Assembly: GCA_052379845.1 (NCBI GenBank)
Contig: JBQTCF010000003.1
Strand: one strand, 5' to 3'
Origin: Roseinatronobacter sp052379845
GTDB lineage: Bacteria > Pseudomonadota > Alphaproteobacteria > Rhodobacterales > Rhodobacteraceae
Length of the DNA stretch: 64,000 nucleotides
Below the pieces are notes generated by a model. The model was not told the DNA's origin. It worked only from the letters and a program-made list of their open reading frames with translations, and searched no databases. Below are positions 1 through 9,500 of the stretch, piece by piece. Positions within the stretch are counted from its first letter, which is position 1; each line of letters opens with the position of its first letter. Position numbers and translations under genes: made by a program.

Positions 1-1106
1 GGGGCCGCTTCATGGCGGCCCTGTCGGGTGTTGCCTTCGCCAATGTTCTGGTCTTTGTGCAACTGGGCATCATGAATTCCATGGCCACGGCAACCCTGCG
101 CCCCTATGCGTTTTTCAATGCCGACATCATGATTTCGGCGGGGGATGCGAACGCGCTTGCGGTGGGGGGCAATGTCGCGCGGCAATGGATGCTGCAAGCC
201 TTCGCTGACCCCGATGTGATTGCCGGAACAGGTCTGTTCATCGCCAATACCCCCCTGAAGCGCGACGATACCGAGATCAGCCTGACCACTTTCGGGGTTG
301 ACCCCGCCCAACCTGATTTCATTGCCCCCCAGAACGCGGGGGACATTGCGTTGTTGCAGGTGCGCGATGTAGCAATTCTTGACAGGCTTGCGCGCGGCAT
401 TCCCAAGGACGAGGCGGCGGCCATCCGGCCCCAAACGCCGCTGTCTTTTGAAACGCAGGGCCGGACCCTTGCGGCGCTGGCCACGTTTGCCGGTGGTGGC
501 GGTTTTGGCGGGGTTGGTTACATGTTCGTGTCTGACCAAACCTTCCTGTCGCTATTTGCGTCGCGCAGTTCCACGGCACCCGACCATATTCTGTTGCGCC
601 TGCGTCCGGGCGCAGATGTCGCGGTTGTGGCCGCGCGGCTGCGCGGGCTGATATCTGACAACACCCTGCGCATAAGAAGTGACGCAGACGCCGCGCAGGA
701 AGATTTGCGCTACCAGCAGACGCAACGCCCCGCAGGTGTCATCTTCGGCTTTGGTGTGCTGATCGGGGTTTTGGTGGGGTTGGTGATTGTGTATCAGGTT
801 TTGTCGGCGGATGTGGCCGACCATTTGCGCGAATACGCAACCTGCAAGGCAATGGGCTATGGCCCGCGGTTTTTCCTTGGCATTGTCGTGGAAGAAGCGC
901 TGGTGCTGGGGGGTCTGGGCTTTTTGCCGGGGCTTGTCGTGGGGACTGCCATTCTGACATTGATGGCCAAGGTTACGACCCTGCCGCTGGTGATGACGCC
1001 CTCCATGGCGGTTGCGGTGTTTGTGGGCACAGTGGTCTTTTCGGTCCTGTCAGGCGTCATTGCGACCCGCCGTTTGGCGGCGGCTGACCCTGCCGATTTG
1101 TTTTAA
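1..1106 (+). CDS. ABC transporter permease, DevC/MacB (FtsX) type, 5' end cut by window
   Basis: This is an inner-membrane permease of a DevBCA-type exporter. The reading frame is open to the left edge, and the visible N-terminus already lies inside the first membrane helix (LSGVAFANVLVFVQLG), so the true start is upstream of the window. The remaining ~365 residues show a large periplasmic segment at about residues 25-235 and then three hydrophobic helices near residues 243-265, 295-320 and 330-352, the usual FtsX-fold layout. It ends AADPADLF, a typical DevC C-terminus. The ATPase gene follows after 9 bp, so the two are co-transcribed. A HlyD-like adaptor would be expected upstream but is not visible. 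The substrate is unknown; heterocyst glycolipid export is known only for the cyanobacterial relatives. Confidence 0.85.
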   Translation, partial: GRFMAALSGVAFANVLVFVQLGIMNSMATATLRPYAFFNADIMISAGDANALAVGGNVARQWMLQAFADPDVIAGTGLFIANTPLKRDDTEISLTTFGVDPAQPDFIAPQNAGDIALLQVRDVAILDRLARGIPKDEAAAIRPQTPLSFETQGRTLAALATFAGGGGFGGVGYMFVSDQTFLSLFASRSSTAPDHILLRLRPGADVAVVAARLRGLISDNTLRIRSDADAAQEDLRYQQTQRPAGVIFGFGVLIGVLVGLVIVYQVLSADVADHLREYATCKAMGYGPRFFLGIVVEEALVLGGLGFLPGLVVGTAILTLMAKVTTLPLVMTPSMAVAVFVGTVVFSVLSGVIATRRLAAADPADLF

Positions 1107-1115
1107 GGGGCCATC

Positions 1116-1826
1116 ATGACCAGCCAGACGATTATTGCAGCGCGGGGGCTGAACCACTGGTTCGGCCATGGCGAGGCGCGCAAGCAGGTTTTGTTTGACA
1201 TCGATCTGACGCTGGCGCGTGGCAGCTTTACAGTGCTGATGGGGCCGTCAGGGTCGGGCAAGACCACGGTTCTGACCTTACTGGGGTGTCTGCGCGGGGT
1301 GCAGGATGGGTCAGTGCAGGCGATGGGGCAGGAATTGCACGGCGCGGGGGATGCGCAACTGACCAAGCTGCGCCAGCGGATGGGCTTTATCTTCCAGTCG
1401 CATAACCTGCATGAAAGCCTGAGTGCGCTGCAAAATGTCATCATGGGCGTTCAGGTGCGCCCCGGCGTGGACGATGCCCTTGCGCGGCGCGCGGGTGCCC
1501 ATGCACTTGGGCTGGTGGGGTTGTCCGACCGTCTGGATTATTTGCCTGCCAACCTGTCGGGGGGGCATAAGCAGCGCGTTGCAGTGGCCCGCGTGCTTGT
1601 GGGAAACCCTGCCATGGTGCTTGCGGATGAACCGACAGCGGCGCTTGACAAGGACAGCGCGGCAGATGTTGTTGATTTGCTCAAGCGGCTGGGAACACAA
1701 CGGGGCACAACGACCCTGCTTGTGACACATGACCCCCGGATACTGGATCGTGCGGACAGCATTCTGACGCTGGAAGATGGCAAGATCGTCTCTTGCACGG
1801 GGGGGCGCACCGGAAGCCGCGCTTGA
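1116..1826 (+). CDS. ABC transporter ATP-binding protein, DevA family
   Basis: This 236-residue ATPase energises the preceding DevC-type permease. Walker A is GPSGSGKTT near residue 43, the signature motif is LSGGHKQRVAVARV (the usual Q is replaced by H-K-Q), Walker B is MVLADEPTAALD, and the switch His is in LLVTHDPR. Length and motifs fit the MacB/LolD/DevA branch. It starts at ATG 9 bp after the permease stop and ends just before the convergent Crp/Fnr gene. The substrate cannot be deduced. Confidence 0.9.
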   Translation: MTSQTIIAARGLNHWFGHGEARKQVLFDIDLTLARGSFTVLMGPSGSGKTTVLTLLGCLRGVQDGSVQAMGQELHGAGDAQLTKLRQRMGFIFQSHNLHESLSALQNVIMGVQVRPGVDDALARRAGAHALGLVGLSDRLDYLPANLSGGHKQRVAVARVLVGNPAMVLADEPTAALDKDSAADVVDLLKRLGTQRGTTTLLVTHDPRILDRADSILTLEDGKIVSCTGGRTGSRA

Positions 1827-1865
1827 TTCATTGCGTTACAGGCTTGCTCGGGCGGGAAAGCCGTT

Positions 1866-2648
1866 TTAGCTGCTTGCGCCCGGCAGGTCCGATCCATTGG
1901 CGTCAGCAAGTGCGTCGGGGCCATCAATCAGCTTGTCGGGTTGTGCAAGTGCTGTCAGCTTTTCGCGGTCGGTGATGATGACCCGTGCGCCGTCCATCTT
2001 TACCCCGTCAGCTTCCAGCAAGCGCAGGGTGCGCGACAGGTTTTCGGGCGTCATGCCAAGGTAGGATGCGATCAGGCGTTTCTCAACAGGTAGGGTATAG
2101 GATGTTGCGCCGCCCGCCAGCATGGATTGACGCAACAGGTAGGATGCAACCCGTTCGCGCGAATTGCGCAGCTTCAGGGATTTGGCACTGCGCACGACAG
2201 ACCGATAGCAGGCCGCAAGTTCGGCGATCACGGATACCGCGAATTCAGTGTCGCGCCGGAACATCGCGCGCAGGTCGGCGGCAGGCACCAGAATGATGCG
2301 CGTGCGTTCCAGTGTGCGCGCCGACATAAGATAGGGCGCGTCCCGAATGCTGGCGGCAAGAATGAACGTGGAAACCGGCTGCACCACGGCCATGGTGCAG
2401 TCGCGCCCGGACCATTGCGCGAATAATTCCACCGACCCTTCCAGCACGATATGCAGAAAATCGGCCGGGTCACCCTGCCGAATGATTTCCAGCCCTTGGG
2501 GGAAATTTTGTGCATAGGAACTGGCCATCAGGCTTTCAAAGCTGGCCTGCGTCATGTCGCGGAACAGATGCAGATGGCGAATCTCTGGCAATTCTTCGGG
2601 TCGCAAGGGGGCTGCCTGATAAGTTTTGGATTTTTGCTTGATTAACAT
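1866..2648 (-). CDS. Crp/Fnr-family regulator, NarR/Dnr-like, without Fe-S cysteines
   Basis: This is a 260-residue transcription factor with an N-terminal cyclic-nucleotide-binding-type beta-roll (about residues 25-140), a dimer helix, and a C-terminal winged helix containing LIASYLGMTPENLSRTLRLL; the E..SR residues are those that read TTGAT half-sites in Fnr. Only two cysteines occur (near residues 85 and 148), so it cannot carry the Fnr-type [4Fe-4S] cluster. Together with its position divergent from the nar operon, this resembles NarR of Paracoccus, which drives narK-narGHJI expression in response to nitrate or nitrite; a Dnr/NnrR-type NO sensor is the alternative. The ATG at 2648 was preferred over a TTG at 2651. 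A perfect Fnr box overlaps these start codons. Confidence 0.8.
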   Translation of the reverse strand: MLIKQKSKTYQAAPLRPEELPEIRHLHLFRDMTQASFESLMASSYAQNFPQGLEIIRQGDPADFLHIVLEGSVELFAQWSGRDCTMAVVQPVSTFILAASIRDAPYLMSARTLERTRIILVPAADLRAMFRRDTEFAVSVIAELAACYRSVVRSAKSLKLRNSRERVASYLLRQSMLAGGATSYTLPVEKRLIASYLGMTPENLSRTLRLLEADGVKMDGARVIITDREKLTALAQPDKLIDGPDALADANGSDLPGASS

Positions 2649-2651
2649 CAA
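2638..2651. promoter_or_regulatory. Perfect Fnr/anaerobox overlapping the regulator start
   Basis: The sequence is TTGAT TAAC ATCAA, an exact TTGAT-N4-ATCAA dyad. It covers the first codon(s) of the divergent Crp/Fnr gene, so binding here would block rather than activate that gene, suggesting autorepression. It lies about 210 bp upstream of the usp start, with a second box in between. Confidence 0.75.
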
Positions 2652-2774
2652 GCGGCGAGCGCAGCAAGATCAAGCCTTCGGAAAACATATATTGGCGGGT
2701 TGGGCCACGGATTTCTGACAGGAAAATGACGAATTCCAAATCCGGCACGATTGTTGGATTCAGGTGCAGGGACT

Positions 2775-2788
2775 TTGATCTCGATCAA
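2775..2788. promoter_or_regulatory. Perfect Fnr/anaerobox upstream of the usp-nar operon
   Basis: The sequence is TTGAT CTCG ATCAA. Its centre is about 83 bp upstream of the preferred usp start at 2865. This is compatible with class II activation from -41.5 and a leader of about 40 nt. It is the likely main anaerobic control site of the usp-narK1-narK2-narGHJI-ppi operon. Confidence 0.85.
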
Positions 2789-2864
2789 ATTTTTCCGTGG
2801 CGCGCTATGACTGGGTGCTTGCGAACGGGTGGTCAAGAACACCTGAACCGCCAAGGAGATGCCC

Positions 2865-3338
2865 ATGCATGTGATGCTGGCCTATGATAATTCCCGCAAC
2901 GCCCGGATTGCGCTGGATGGCGTGCGCGGGCTGCTATCCGCGTTGAACCCCAGCATCACGCTGATTTCGGTGGTCGAGGATGTGGGCAGTGCAACCGCAG
3001 GTGCGGACGAGCTGTTTTCCGAACAATACGCCGAGCAGAAGGCAGGAACCGAAGCGGCAGCGGCAGAACTTGCCGCAGCCGGGTTCAATGCCTCTGTGCT
3101 TATTGCGGAAGGGGATGCGCGCAAGATGATCCTGCGCGCCGTGGAAGAACGCAAGCCCGACCTGCTGGTTATGGCGCGCCACAGCCACAAGCCCGACCCC
3201 GGCCCGCTGAATTTCATCACCCGCAAGATTGATGCGCTGGTCGAGGAATTCGACCACATGACCTTCGGTTCGGTCAGTGCATTTCTGGCGCGGCGCGCGT
3301 CCTGCCCGTTGCTGATCATCCCGACACATTCCGACTGA
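2865..3338 (+). CDS. Universal stress protein, UspA family
   Basis: This 157-residue single-domain Usp begins MHVMLAYDNSRNARIAL, where the early Asp is the usual first-strand nucleotide-contact residue. Near residues 99-105 it has LLVMARHSH in place of the usual G-x2-G-x9-G ATP loop, and it ends SVSAFLARRASCPLLIIP, the typical last-strand motif. An in-frame ATG at 2859 lies only 1 bp after the AAGGAG Shine-Dalgarno, so the ATG at 2865 (7-nt spacing) is preferred. It is the first gene after the Fnr box and is followed by narK1 after 46 bp. Usp genes under Fnr control are known in anaerobic energy metabolism; a role in protecting cells at the oxic-anoxic shift is inferred. Confidence 0.85.
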   Translation: MHVMLAYDNSRNARIALDGVRGLLSALNPSITLISVVEDVGSATAGADELFSEQYAEQKAGTEAAAAELAAAGFNASVLIAEGDARKMILRAVEERKPDLLVMARHSHKPDPGPLNFITRKIDALVEEFDHMTFGSVSAFLARRASCPLLIIPTHSD

Positions 3339-3384
3339 CGCGTTCGCAACACCCATAGCCGTCTTCAAACCTTCGAGGTCTGAC

Positions 3385-5028
3385 ATGCAAGTCAGTGATA
3401 TTTTCCGCTTCAAGAACGCCGAGATAAAGGCCCTCCATCTGACATGGATTGCCTTTTTCATATCGTTCTATGTCTGGTTCAACATGGCGCCGCTGGCGTC
3501 GTCCATGCTGCGTTCTGTCGACTGGCTGACGCGCGAGGATCTTCGCCTGTTTGCCATCGCCAATGTCGCGCTGACCATTCCTGCGCGCATCATCGTGGGC
3601 ATGGCGCTGGACAGGTTCGGGCCGCGCCGGGTGTTTTCGGTGCTGATGGTGCTGATGGCTGTGCCCACCTTCGTCTTTGCCTTTGGGGACACGCGCGAAG
3701 TGCTGTTCATGTCGCGTCTGGTGCTGTCGTCCATCGGGGCCAGCTTCGTGGTGGGCATTCATATGACCGCGCTGTGGTTCAAGCCGCGCGATATTGGTTT
3801 TGCGGAAGGGTTCTATGCGGGGTGGGGCAATTTCGGGTCGGCGGCAGCGGCAATCACGCTGCCCACCATCGCGCTGACGCTGTATGGCGGTGATGATGGC
3901 TGGCGCTACGCGATTGCCACTTCGGGCGTTGTCATGGCCGCATATGGCGTGTTCTACTGGTTCGCCATCACCGACGGGCCCAGTGCCGATACCCACAAAA
4001 AGCCGCGCAAGGCGTCGGCGCTGGAAGTTTCCAGTTGGCGTGATCTGGTGCTGTTGTGCATTTTCACGGTTCCTATGGTGGGCATTCTGTCGATCCTTGT
4101 CTATCGCGTGCAGATGATGGGCTATATCGACCCGATGACCGCAGTGTTCATCCATGCGGCGATTGCGATAGTCGTGACCTGGCAGGTCTGGCAGGCGATC
4201 CGCGTCAACGTGCCGATCCTGAAGCGCGGTGTGCCGGAAGATGACAAATACCCGTTCAGTTCGGTCGCGGCGCTGAACGCCACCTATTTTGCCAATTTCG
4301 GCGCCGAACTGGCCGTGGTGTCCATGCTGCCCATGTTTTTTGAGGAAACATGGGGCCTGACGGCTGCCGCTGCGGGGCTGATTGCTGCCAGCTTCGCCTT
4401 CGTCAACCTGTTCGCGCGGCCCATGGGCGGGCTGGTGTCCGACCGTTTCGGCAACCGCCGTTTCGTGATGCTGGCCTATATGTTTGGCATTGCCATAGGC
4501 TTTGTGCTGATGGGGCTGCTGAATTCCAACTGGCCGCTGATCATTGCGATTGCGATCACCATCATGTGCTCTTTCTTCGTGCAAGGCGCCGAAGGGGCAA
4601 CTTTCGGGATCATCCCGTCCATCAAGCGGCGTGTGACGGGCCAGATTTCGGGCATGGCCGGGGCTTACGGCAATGTTGGCGCGGTGTTTTACCTGTTCGT
4701 GTTCATGTTCGTCACACCGCAGCAGTTCTTCTTCATCATCGCGGCGGGCGCGCTGATTTCATGGGTCATCTGCTATTTGTGGCTGAAAGAGCCGGAAGGC
4801 GGGTTTGGGGATGAATACATCATCTCCTCCGTCGACCGGGAGATTGCCTTGGAAGCCGCAGAAAAAAAGGCGGCCATGTCCGAAGTCGAAAAGGTGTTCG
4901 CCAAATCCGTCAAGGTCGAACTGACCGATCGTGGCGGGGAAGTGCACCTGAAGGCGCAATTCAAATCCATAAATGACCTGCGCGCGGCGCTTGCTGGCCT
5001 TGATGGCGCAGCGCGCACCGCAGGCTGA
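3385..5028 (+). CDS. narK1: Nitrate/nitrite MFS transporter, NarK1-like, with C-terminal extension
   Basis: This is a 547-residue NNP-family major facilitator, likely importing nitrate with protons. Visible signatures are IPARIIVGMALDRFGPRR after TM2, YAGWGNFGSAAAA (first nitrate signature) and AGAYGNVGAVFYLFVF (second nitrate signature, near residue 430), with 12 predicted helices ending near residue 470. After TM12 there is an extra hydrophilic stretch of ~75 residues, including AALEAAEKKAAMSEVEKVF-like helix and a small beta-rich tail, unusual for NarK1. The start ATG follows a weak GAGG. In Paracoccus NarK1 and NarK2 form one fused protein; here they are separate genes 57 bp apart. Confidence 0.88.
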   Translation: MQVSDIFRFKNAEIKALHLTWIAFFISFYVWFNMAPLASSMLRSVDWLTREDLRLFAIANVALTIPARIIVGMALDRFGPRRVFSVLMVLMAVPTFVFAFGDTREVLFMSRLVLSSIGASFVVGIHMTALWFKPRDIGFAEGFYAGWGNFGSAAAAITLPTIALTLYGGDDGWRYAIATSGVVMAAYGVFYWFAITDGPSADTHKKPRKASALEVSSWRDLVLLCIFTVPMVGILSILVYRVQMMGYIDPMTAVFIHAAIAIVVTWQVWQAIRVNVPILKRGVPEDDKYPFSSVAALNATYFANFGAELAVVSMLPMFFEETWGLTAAAAGLIAASFAFVNLFARPMGGLVSDRFGNRRFVMLAYMFGIAIGFVLMGLLNSNWPLIIAIAITIMCSFFVQGAEGATFGIIPSIKRRVTGQISGMAGAYGNVGAVFYLFVFMFVTPQQFFFIIAAGALISWVICYLWLKEPEGGFGDEYIISSVDREIALEAAEKKAAMSEVEKVFAKSVKVELTDRGGEVHLKAQFKSINDLRAALAGLDGAARTAG

Positions 5029-5085
5029 CATATCCGCAGGCCCGCCAGCCCGGACCTGCCCCCAAACCTACAAGGAAGACACGCA

Positions 5086-6477
5086 ATGTCCATCACAGCC
5101 ACCCACGCAGCCAAAGGGCCGATCCTGACGGATTGGCGGCCAGAAGACAGTGACTTCTGGCAAAGCACCGGCAAACGCGTCGCCAATCGCAACCTGATGA
5201 TTTCTGTCCCCTGCCTGCTTCTGGCCTTCGCGGTGTGGATGGTCTGGTCCGTCGTGGTGGCGCGCCTGCCCGCAATCGGATTTGCGTTCACAACCGACCA
5301 GTTGTTCCTGCTGGCGGCCCTGCCGGGGCTGTCGGGCGCGACATTGCGCATTTTCTACAGCTTCGTCATTCCCATCTTTGGCGGCCGGCGCTGGACGGCG
5401 ATTTCCACAGCCTCGCTTCTGCTGCCTGCGCTGGGTATCGGCTTTGCGGTGCAGAACCCCGAAACGCCCTATACGATTTTCGTGATCCTTGCGCTTTTAT
5501 GCGGGTTCGGGGGCGGTAACTTCGCCTCGTCCATGTCGAACATCAATTATTTTTTCCCCAAGGCACAAAAGGGCAATGCGCTGGCCGTGAATGCGGGGCT
5601 GGGCAATCTGGGGGTGTCGGTGGTCCAGTTCGTGGTGCCCGTCGTCATCACCATGGCGGTTTTCGGGGCCATGGGGGGGCAGTCGCAAACCATTTCCGGC
5701 GGGGGGGAATTGTGGCTGCAAAATGCGGGCTTTGTCTGGGTGCCGTTTTTGGTGATCTTCACGCTGGCCGCATGGTTCGGGATGAATGACCTGGCAGATG
5801 CGAAAGCCAACCTGTCCGACCAACTGACCATCCTGAAGCGCAAGCATAACTGGATCATGTCTTTCCTGTATATCGGGACATTTGGCAGCTTCATCGGCTA
5901 TTCGGCGGGCTTCCCGCTGCTGATGCGCACCCAGTTTCCTGCCGTGGACGCGCTGCATTTCGCCTTTCTTGGGCCGCTTGTCGGTGCCTTGTCGCGGGTG
6001 TTCACGGGCTGGATTTCCGACAGGTTCGGGGGCGGGCGCGTGACGCTGTGGGCCTTCGTTGCGATGATTTTTGCAGTGGTCGGCGTGATCTGGTTCCTGC
6101 CGCTGGCGGGCAGCGAAGGGAACTTCTGGGGCTTTTTCGCCTGCTTCATGGCGCTGTTTTTCCTGACAGGTGTGGGCAATGCATCCACCTTCCAGATGAT
6201 CCCGGTGATCATGCGCAAGGAAATCCCGCTGCTGATGCCGCATCTGGACAAGGCGGCGGCGCTTAAGACCGCTGAACGCGAAGCGGGCGCGATTATCGCC
6301 TTCACCTCTGCGATGGCGGCGTATGGCGCGTTTTTCATTCCCAAATCCTACGGCACGTCAATCGCCATGACCGGCGGCCCTGCGGGCGCATTATGGGCCT
6401 TCGCGGGCTTCTATGTCCTGTGCGTGCTGGTGACATGGGTCTTCTACACCCGCAAGGGCGCCGCAACGCCCTGCTGA
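5086..6477 (+). CDS. narK2: Nitrate/nitrite antiporter, NarK2-like MFS transporter
   Basis: This 463-residue NNP-family transporter probably exchanges cytoplasmic nitrite for external nitrate, as NarK2 and E. coli NarK do. Family marks are RNLMISVPCLLLAFAVWMVW in TM1, GGGNFASSMSNINYFFP and NAGLGNLGVSVVQFVVP (nitrate signatures), and WISDRFGGGRVT in the second half. It begins MSITATH after an AAGGAAG ribosome site. It follows narK1 by 57 bp and precedes narG by 57 bp, within one operon, and works with the NarG active site facing the cytoplasm. Confidence 0.9.
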   Translation: MSITATHAAKGPILTDWRPEDSDFWQSTGKRVANRNLMISVPCLLLAFAVWMVWSVVVARLPAIGFAFTTDQLFLLAALPGLSGATLRIFYSFVIPIFGGRRWTAISTASLLLPALGIGFAVQNPETPYTIFVILALLCGFGGGNFASSMSNINYFFPKAQKGNALAVNAGLGNLGVSVVQFVVPVVITMAVFGAMGGQSQTISGGGELWLQNAGFVWVPFLVIFTLAAWFGMNDLADAKANLSDQLTILKRKHNWIMSFLYIGTFGSFIGYSAGFPLLMRTQFPAVDALHFAFLGPLVGALSRVFTGWISDRFGGGRVTLWAFVAMIFAVVGVIWFLPLAGSEGNFWGFFACFMALFFLTGVGNASTFQMIPVIMRKEIPLLMPHLDKAAALKTAEREAGAIIAFTSAMAAYGAFFIPKSYGTSIAMTGGPAGALWAFAGFYVLCVLVTWVFYTRKGAATPC

Positions 6478-6484
6478 GACATGC

Positions 6485-6506
6485 GCGGGCGCAAAGGCGC
6501 GCCCGC
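6485..6506. other. GC-rich hairpin between narK2 and narG
   Basis: The arms GCGGGCGC (6485-6492) and GCGCCCGC (6499-6506) are perfectly complementary around a 6-nt loop. There is no T-run, so it is unlikely to be a strong terminator. It may delimit or stabilise the narGHJI part of the transcript. A similar hairpin follows narI. Confidence 0.5.
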
Positions 6507-6534
6507 CCCACACAAACTTTGAACGGAGACAGCG

Positions 6535-9500
6535 ATGAGCCATCTTCTTGATCGCCTGAACTTTTTGAAATCCAACCGCAAGGATACGTTTTCAGACGGC
6601 CACGGCCAGACCACAACCGAAAACCGCGATTGGGAAGACGTGTATCGTGACCGCTGGCGGCATGACAAAATTGTGCGTTCGACCCATGGTGTGAACTGCA
6701 CAGGGTCCTGTTCGTGGAAAATCTACGTCAAATCGGGCATTGTGACATGGGAAACCCAACAAACCGATTATCCGCGCACGCGCCCTGACCTGCCCAACCA
6801 TGAACCGCGCGGCTGTGCGCGCGGGGCGTCCTACAGCTGGTATCTTTATTCGGCCAACCGCGTGAAAACGCCGCTGGTGCGCGGCGCGCTGATGCGGCTG
6901 TGGCGCGAAAAGCGCAAGACGATGACGCCGGTTCAGGCATGGACGGCGATTCAGCAAGACCCGATCGCGCGCGCCAGCTACACGGCCAAGCGCGGCACAG
7001 GCGGCTTTGTGCGTGCCACATGGGACGAAGTGACCGAAATTACCGCCGCCGCCAATGCCTATACCGCCAAGCAATACGGCCCTGACCGCGTGTTCGGGTT
7101 TTCGCCCATTCCCGCCATGTCGATGGTCAGCTACGCGGCCGGGTCGCGCTATCTGTCGCTTCTGGGCGGCACCTGCATGTCGTTTTATGACTGGTATTGC
7201 GACCTGCCGCCTGCCAGCCCGATGACCTGGGGCGAACAGACCGACGTTCCCGAAAGTGCCGACTGGTATAACGCGGGCTACTTGCTGTTATGGGGGTCAA
7301 ACGTGCCCCAGACGCGGACGCCGGATGCCCACTTCTATACCGAGGCGCGCTATCGCGGCACAAAATCCGCGGTCATCTGCCCGGATTATTCGGAAGCTGC
7401 AAAATTCGGCGATGTCTGGCTGAACGCCAAGCAGGGCACGGACGCGGCCATCGGCATGGCCTTTGGGCATGTCATCCTGCGCGAATTCCATCTGGACCGC
7501 CAGACGCCCTATTTCGAGGAATACTGCCGCAAATATTCCGATATGCCCATGCTGGTGCAACTGGACAAGAAGGGCGACAGCTATTTGCCGGGCCGCCAGT
7601 TGCGCGCAAGTGATCTGGCCGACAACCTGGGCGAGGCGAACAACGCGGAATGGAAAACCATCTGCATTGACGAAACCACCGGCCAACTGGTCGCGCCCAA
7701 TGGGTCCATCGGGTTTCGCTGGGGCGAACAGGGCATGTGGAACCTTGAGGAGAAGGCCAAGGGCGCGGACATCAGGCCCAAGCTGTCGCTGATCATGGAC
7801 GAAGACCGCGACGATGTGGTGGGCGTAGATTTCCCCTATTTCGGCGGCATGGCCACAGGCCAGTGGGAAAACGACGCGCGCGGCGACGTGCTGACACGCA
7901 ATCTGCCGGTCAAGGTGATCACGCTCGCTGACGGGTCCGAGGCACTGGTCACAACCGTGTTCGACCTGTTCTGCGCCAATTACAGCCTTGATCGCGGCCT
8001 TGGTGGCGATCATGTGACGGATGACTACAACGCTGATGTGCCCTTCACGCCTGCATGGGCTGAACGTATTACCGGCGTGCCTGCCGACAAGATCATCCAT
8101 GTGGCCCGCGAATTCGCGGGTAACGCCGAAAAGACCAATGGTAAATCCATGGTCATCATCGGGGCGGCAATGAACCACTGGTATCATATGGATATGAACT
8201 ACCGCGCGGTCATCAACATGTTGGTGATGTGCGGGTGTGTGGGCCAGTCGGGCGGCGGTTGGGCGCATTATGTGGGGCAGGAAAAACTGCGTCCGCAAAC
8301 TGGCTGGACGGCGCTTGCCTTTGCGCTGGACTGGGCGCGCCCGCCACGGCACATGAATTCAACCAGCGCGTGGTATGCCCATACCGACCAGTGGCGTTAT
8401 GAAACGGTGACCGCAAAAGATATCCTGTCGCCCACGGCACCCGCAGGCGATTGGGAAAGCCTGAGCCTGATCGATTATAACATCCGGTCGGAACGCATGG
8501 GCTGGCTGCCATCTGCGCCACAGTTGAAAACCAACCCCCTGCAGGTGGGCGCGGCAGCGAAAGCGGCGGGCAAGGATATTCCCGCCTATGTCGCCGAGCA
8601 GTTGAAGGCTGGCGCGCTGGAAATGTCCTGCGAAGACCCGGATGCGCCGGAAAACTGGCCGCGCAACCTGTTTGTGTGGCGGTCCAACCTGCTGGGGTCG
8701 TCGGGCAAGGGGCATGAGTATTTCCTGAAACACCTTCTGGGCACCAGCCACGGTGTTCAGGGCAAGGATCTGGGCCACGAAGGCCGCCAAAAACCCGTTG
8801 AGGCCAAGTGGCATGATGAAGCACCAGAGGGCAAACTCGACCTTTTGGTGACGATTGACTTCCGCATGTCCACAACGGCGGTCTATGCCGATATCGTCAT
8901 GCCGACGGCCAGCTGGTATGAAAAGGATGATCTGAACACCTCCGACATGCACCCTTTCATCCACCCGCTGCAAGCGGCAGTTGATCCCGCGTATGAGAGC
9001 AAGACCGACTGGGAAATTTTCAAGGCGATTGCCAGGAAATTCTCCGAAGTTGCGCCGGAAATTCTGGGTGTCGAAACCGATGTGGTGCAACTGCCGTTGC
9101 AGCATGACAGCCCCGGCGAATTGGCGCAGCCTTTTGTCCAAGACTGGAAGAAAGGCGAATGTGACCTGATCCCCGGCAAGACGGCCCCGGCCTATATCGC
9201 GGTCGAACGCGACTATCCGAACCTGCACGCGCGCTTCACGGCGCTTGGGCCGCTGATGGAAAAGGTCGGCAATGGCGGCAAGGGCATTGCCTGGGACACG
9301 AAAACCGAAGTGCACCACCTGAAGGCGCTGAACGGCACCCATACGGACGGGCCGACCAAGGGCATGGCGAAAATCGACACAGCGATTGACGCTTGCGAAG
9401 TGGTGCTGATGCTGGCACCTGAAACCAACGGCGAAGTGGCGGTCAAAGCGTGGAAGGCGCTGGAAAAGGCCACTGGACTCGAGCACGCCCATCTGGCCGA

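Noticed and set aside
3316..4584. His- and Gln-rich antisense frame opposite narK1
   Set aside because: The composition is the expected complement of membrane-protein codons; narK1 is certain on the plus strand.
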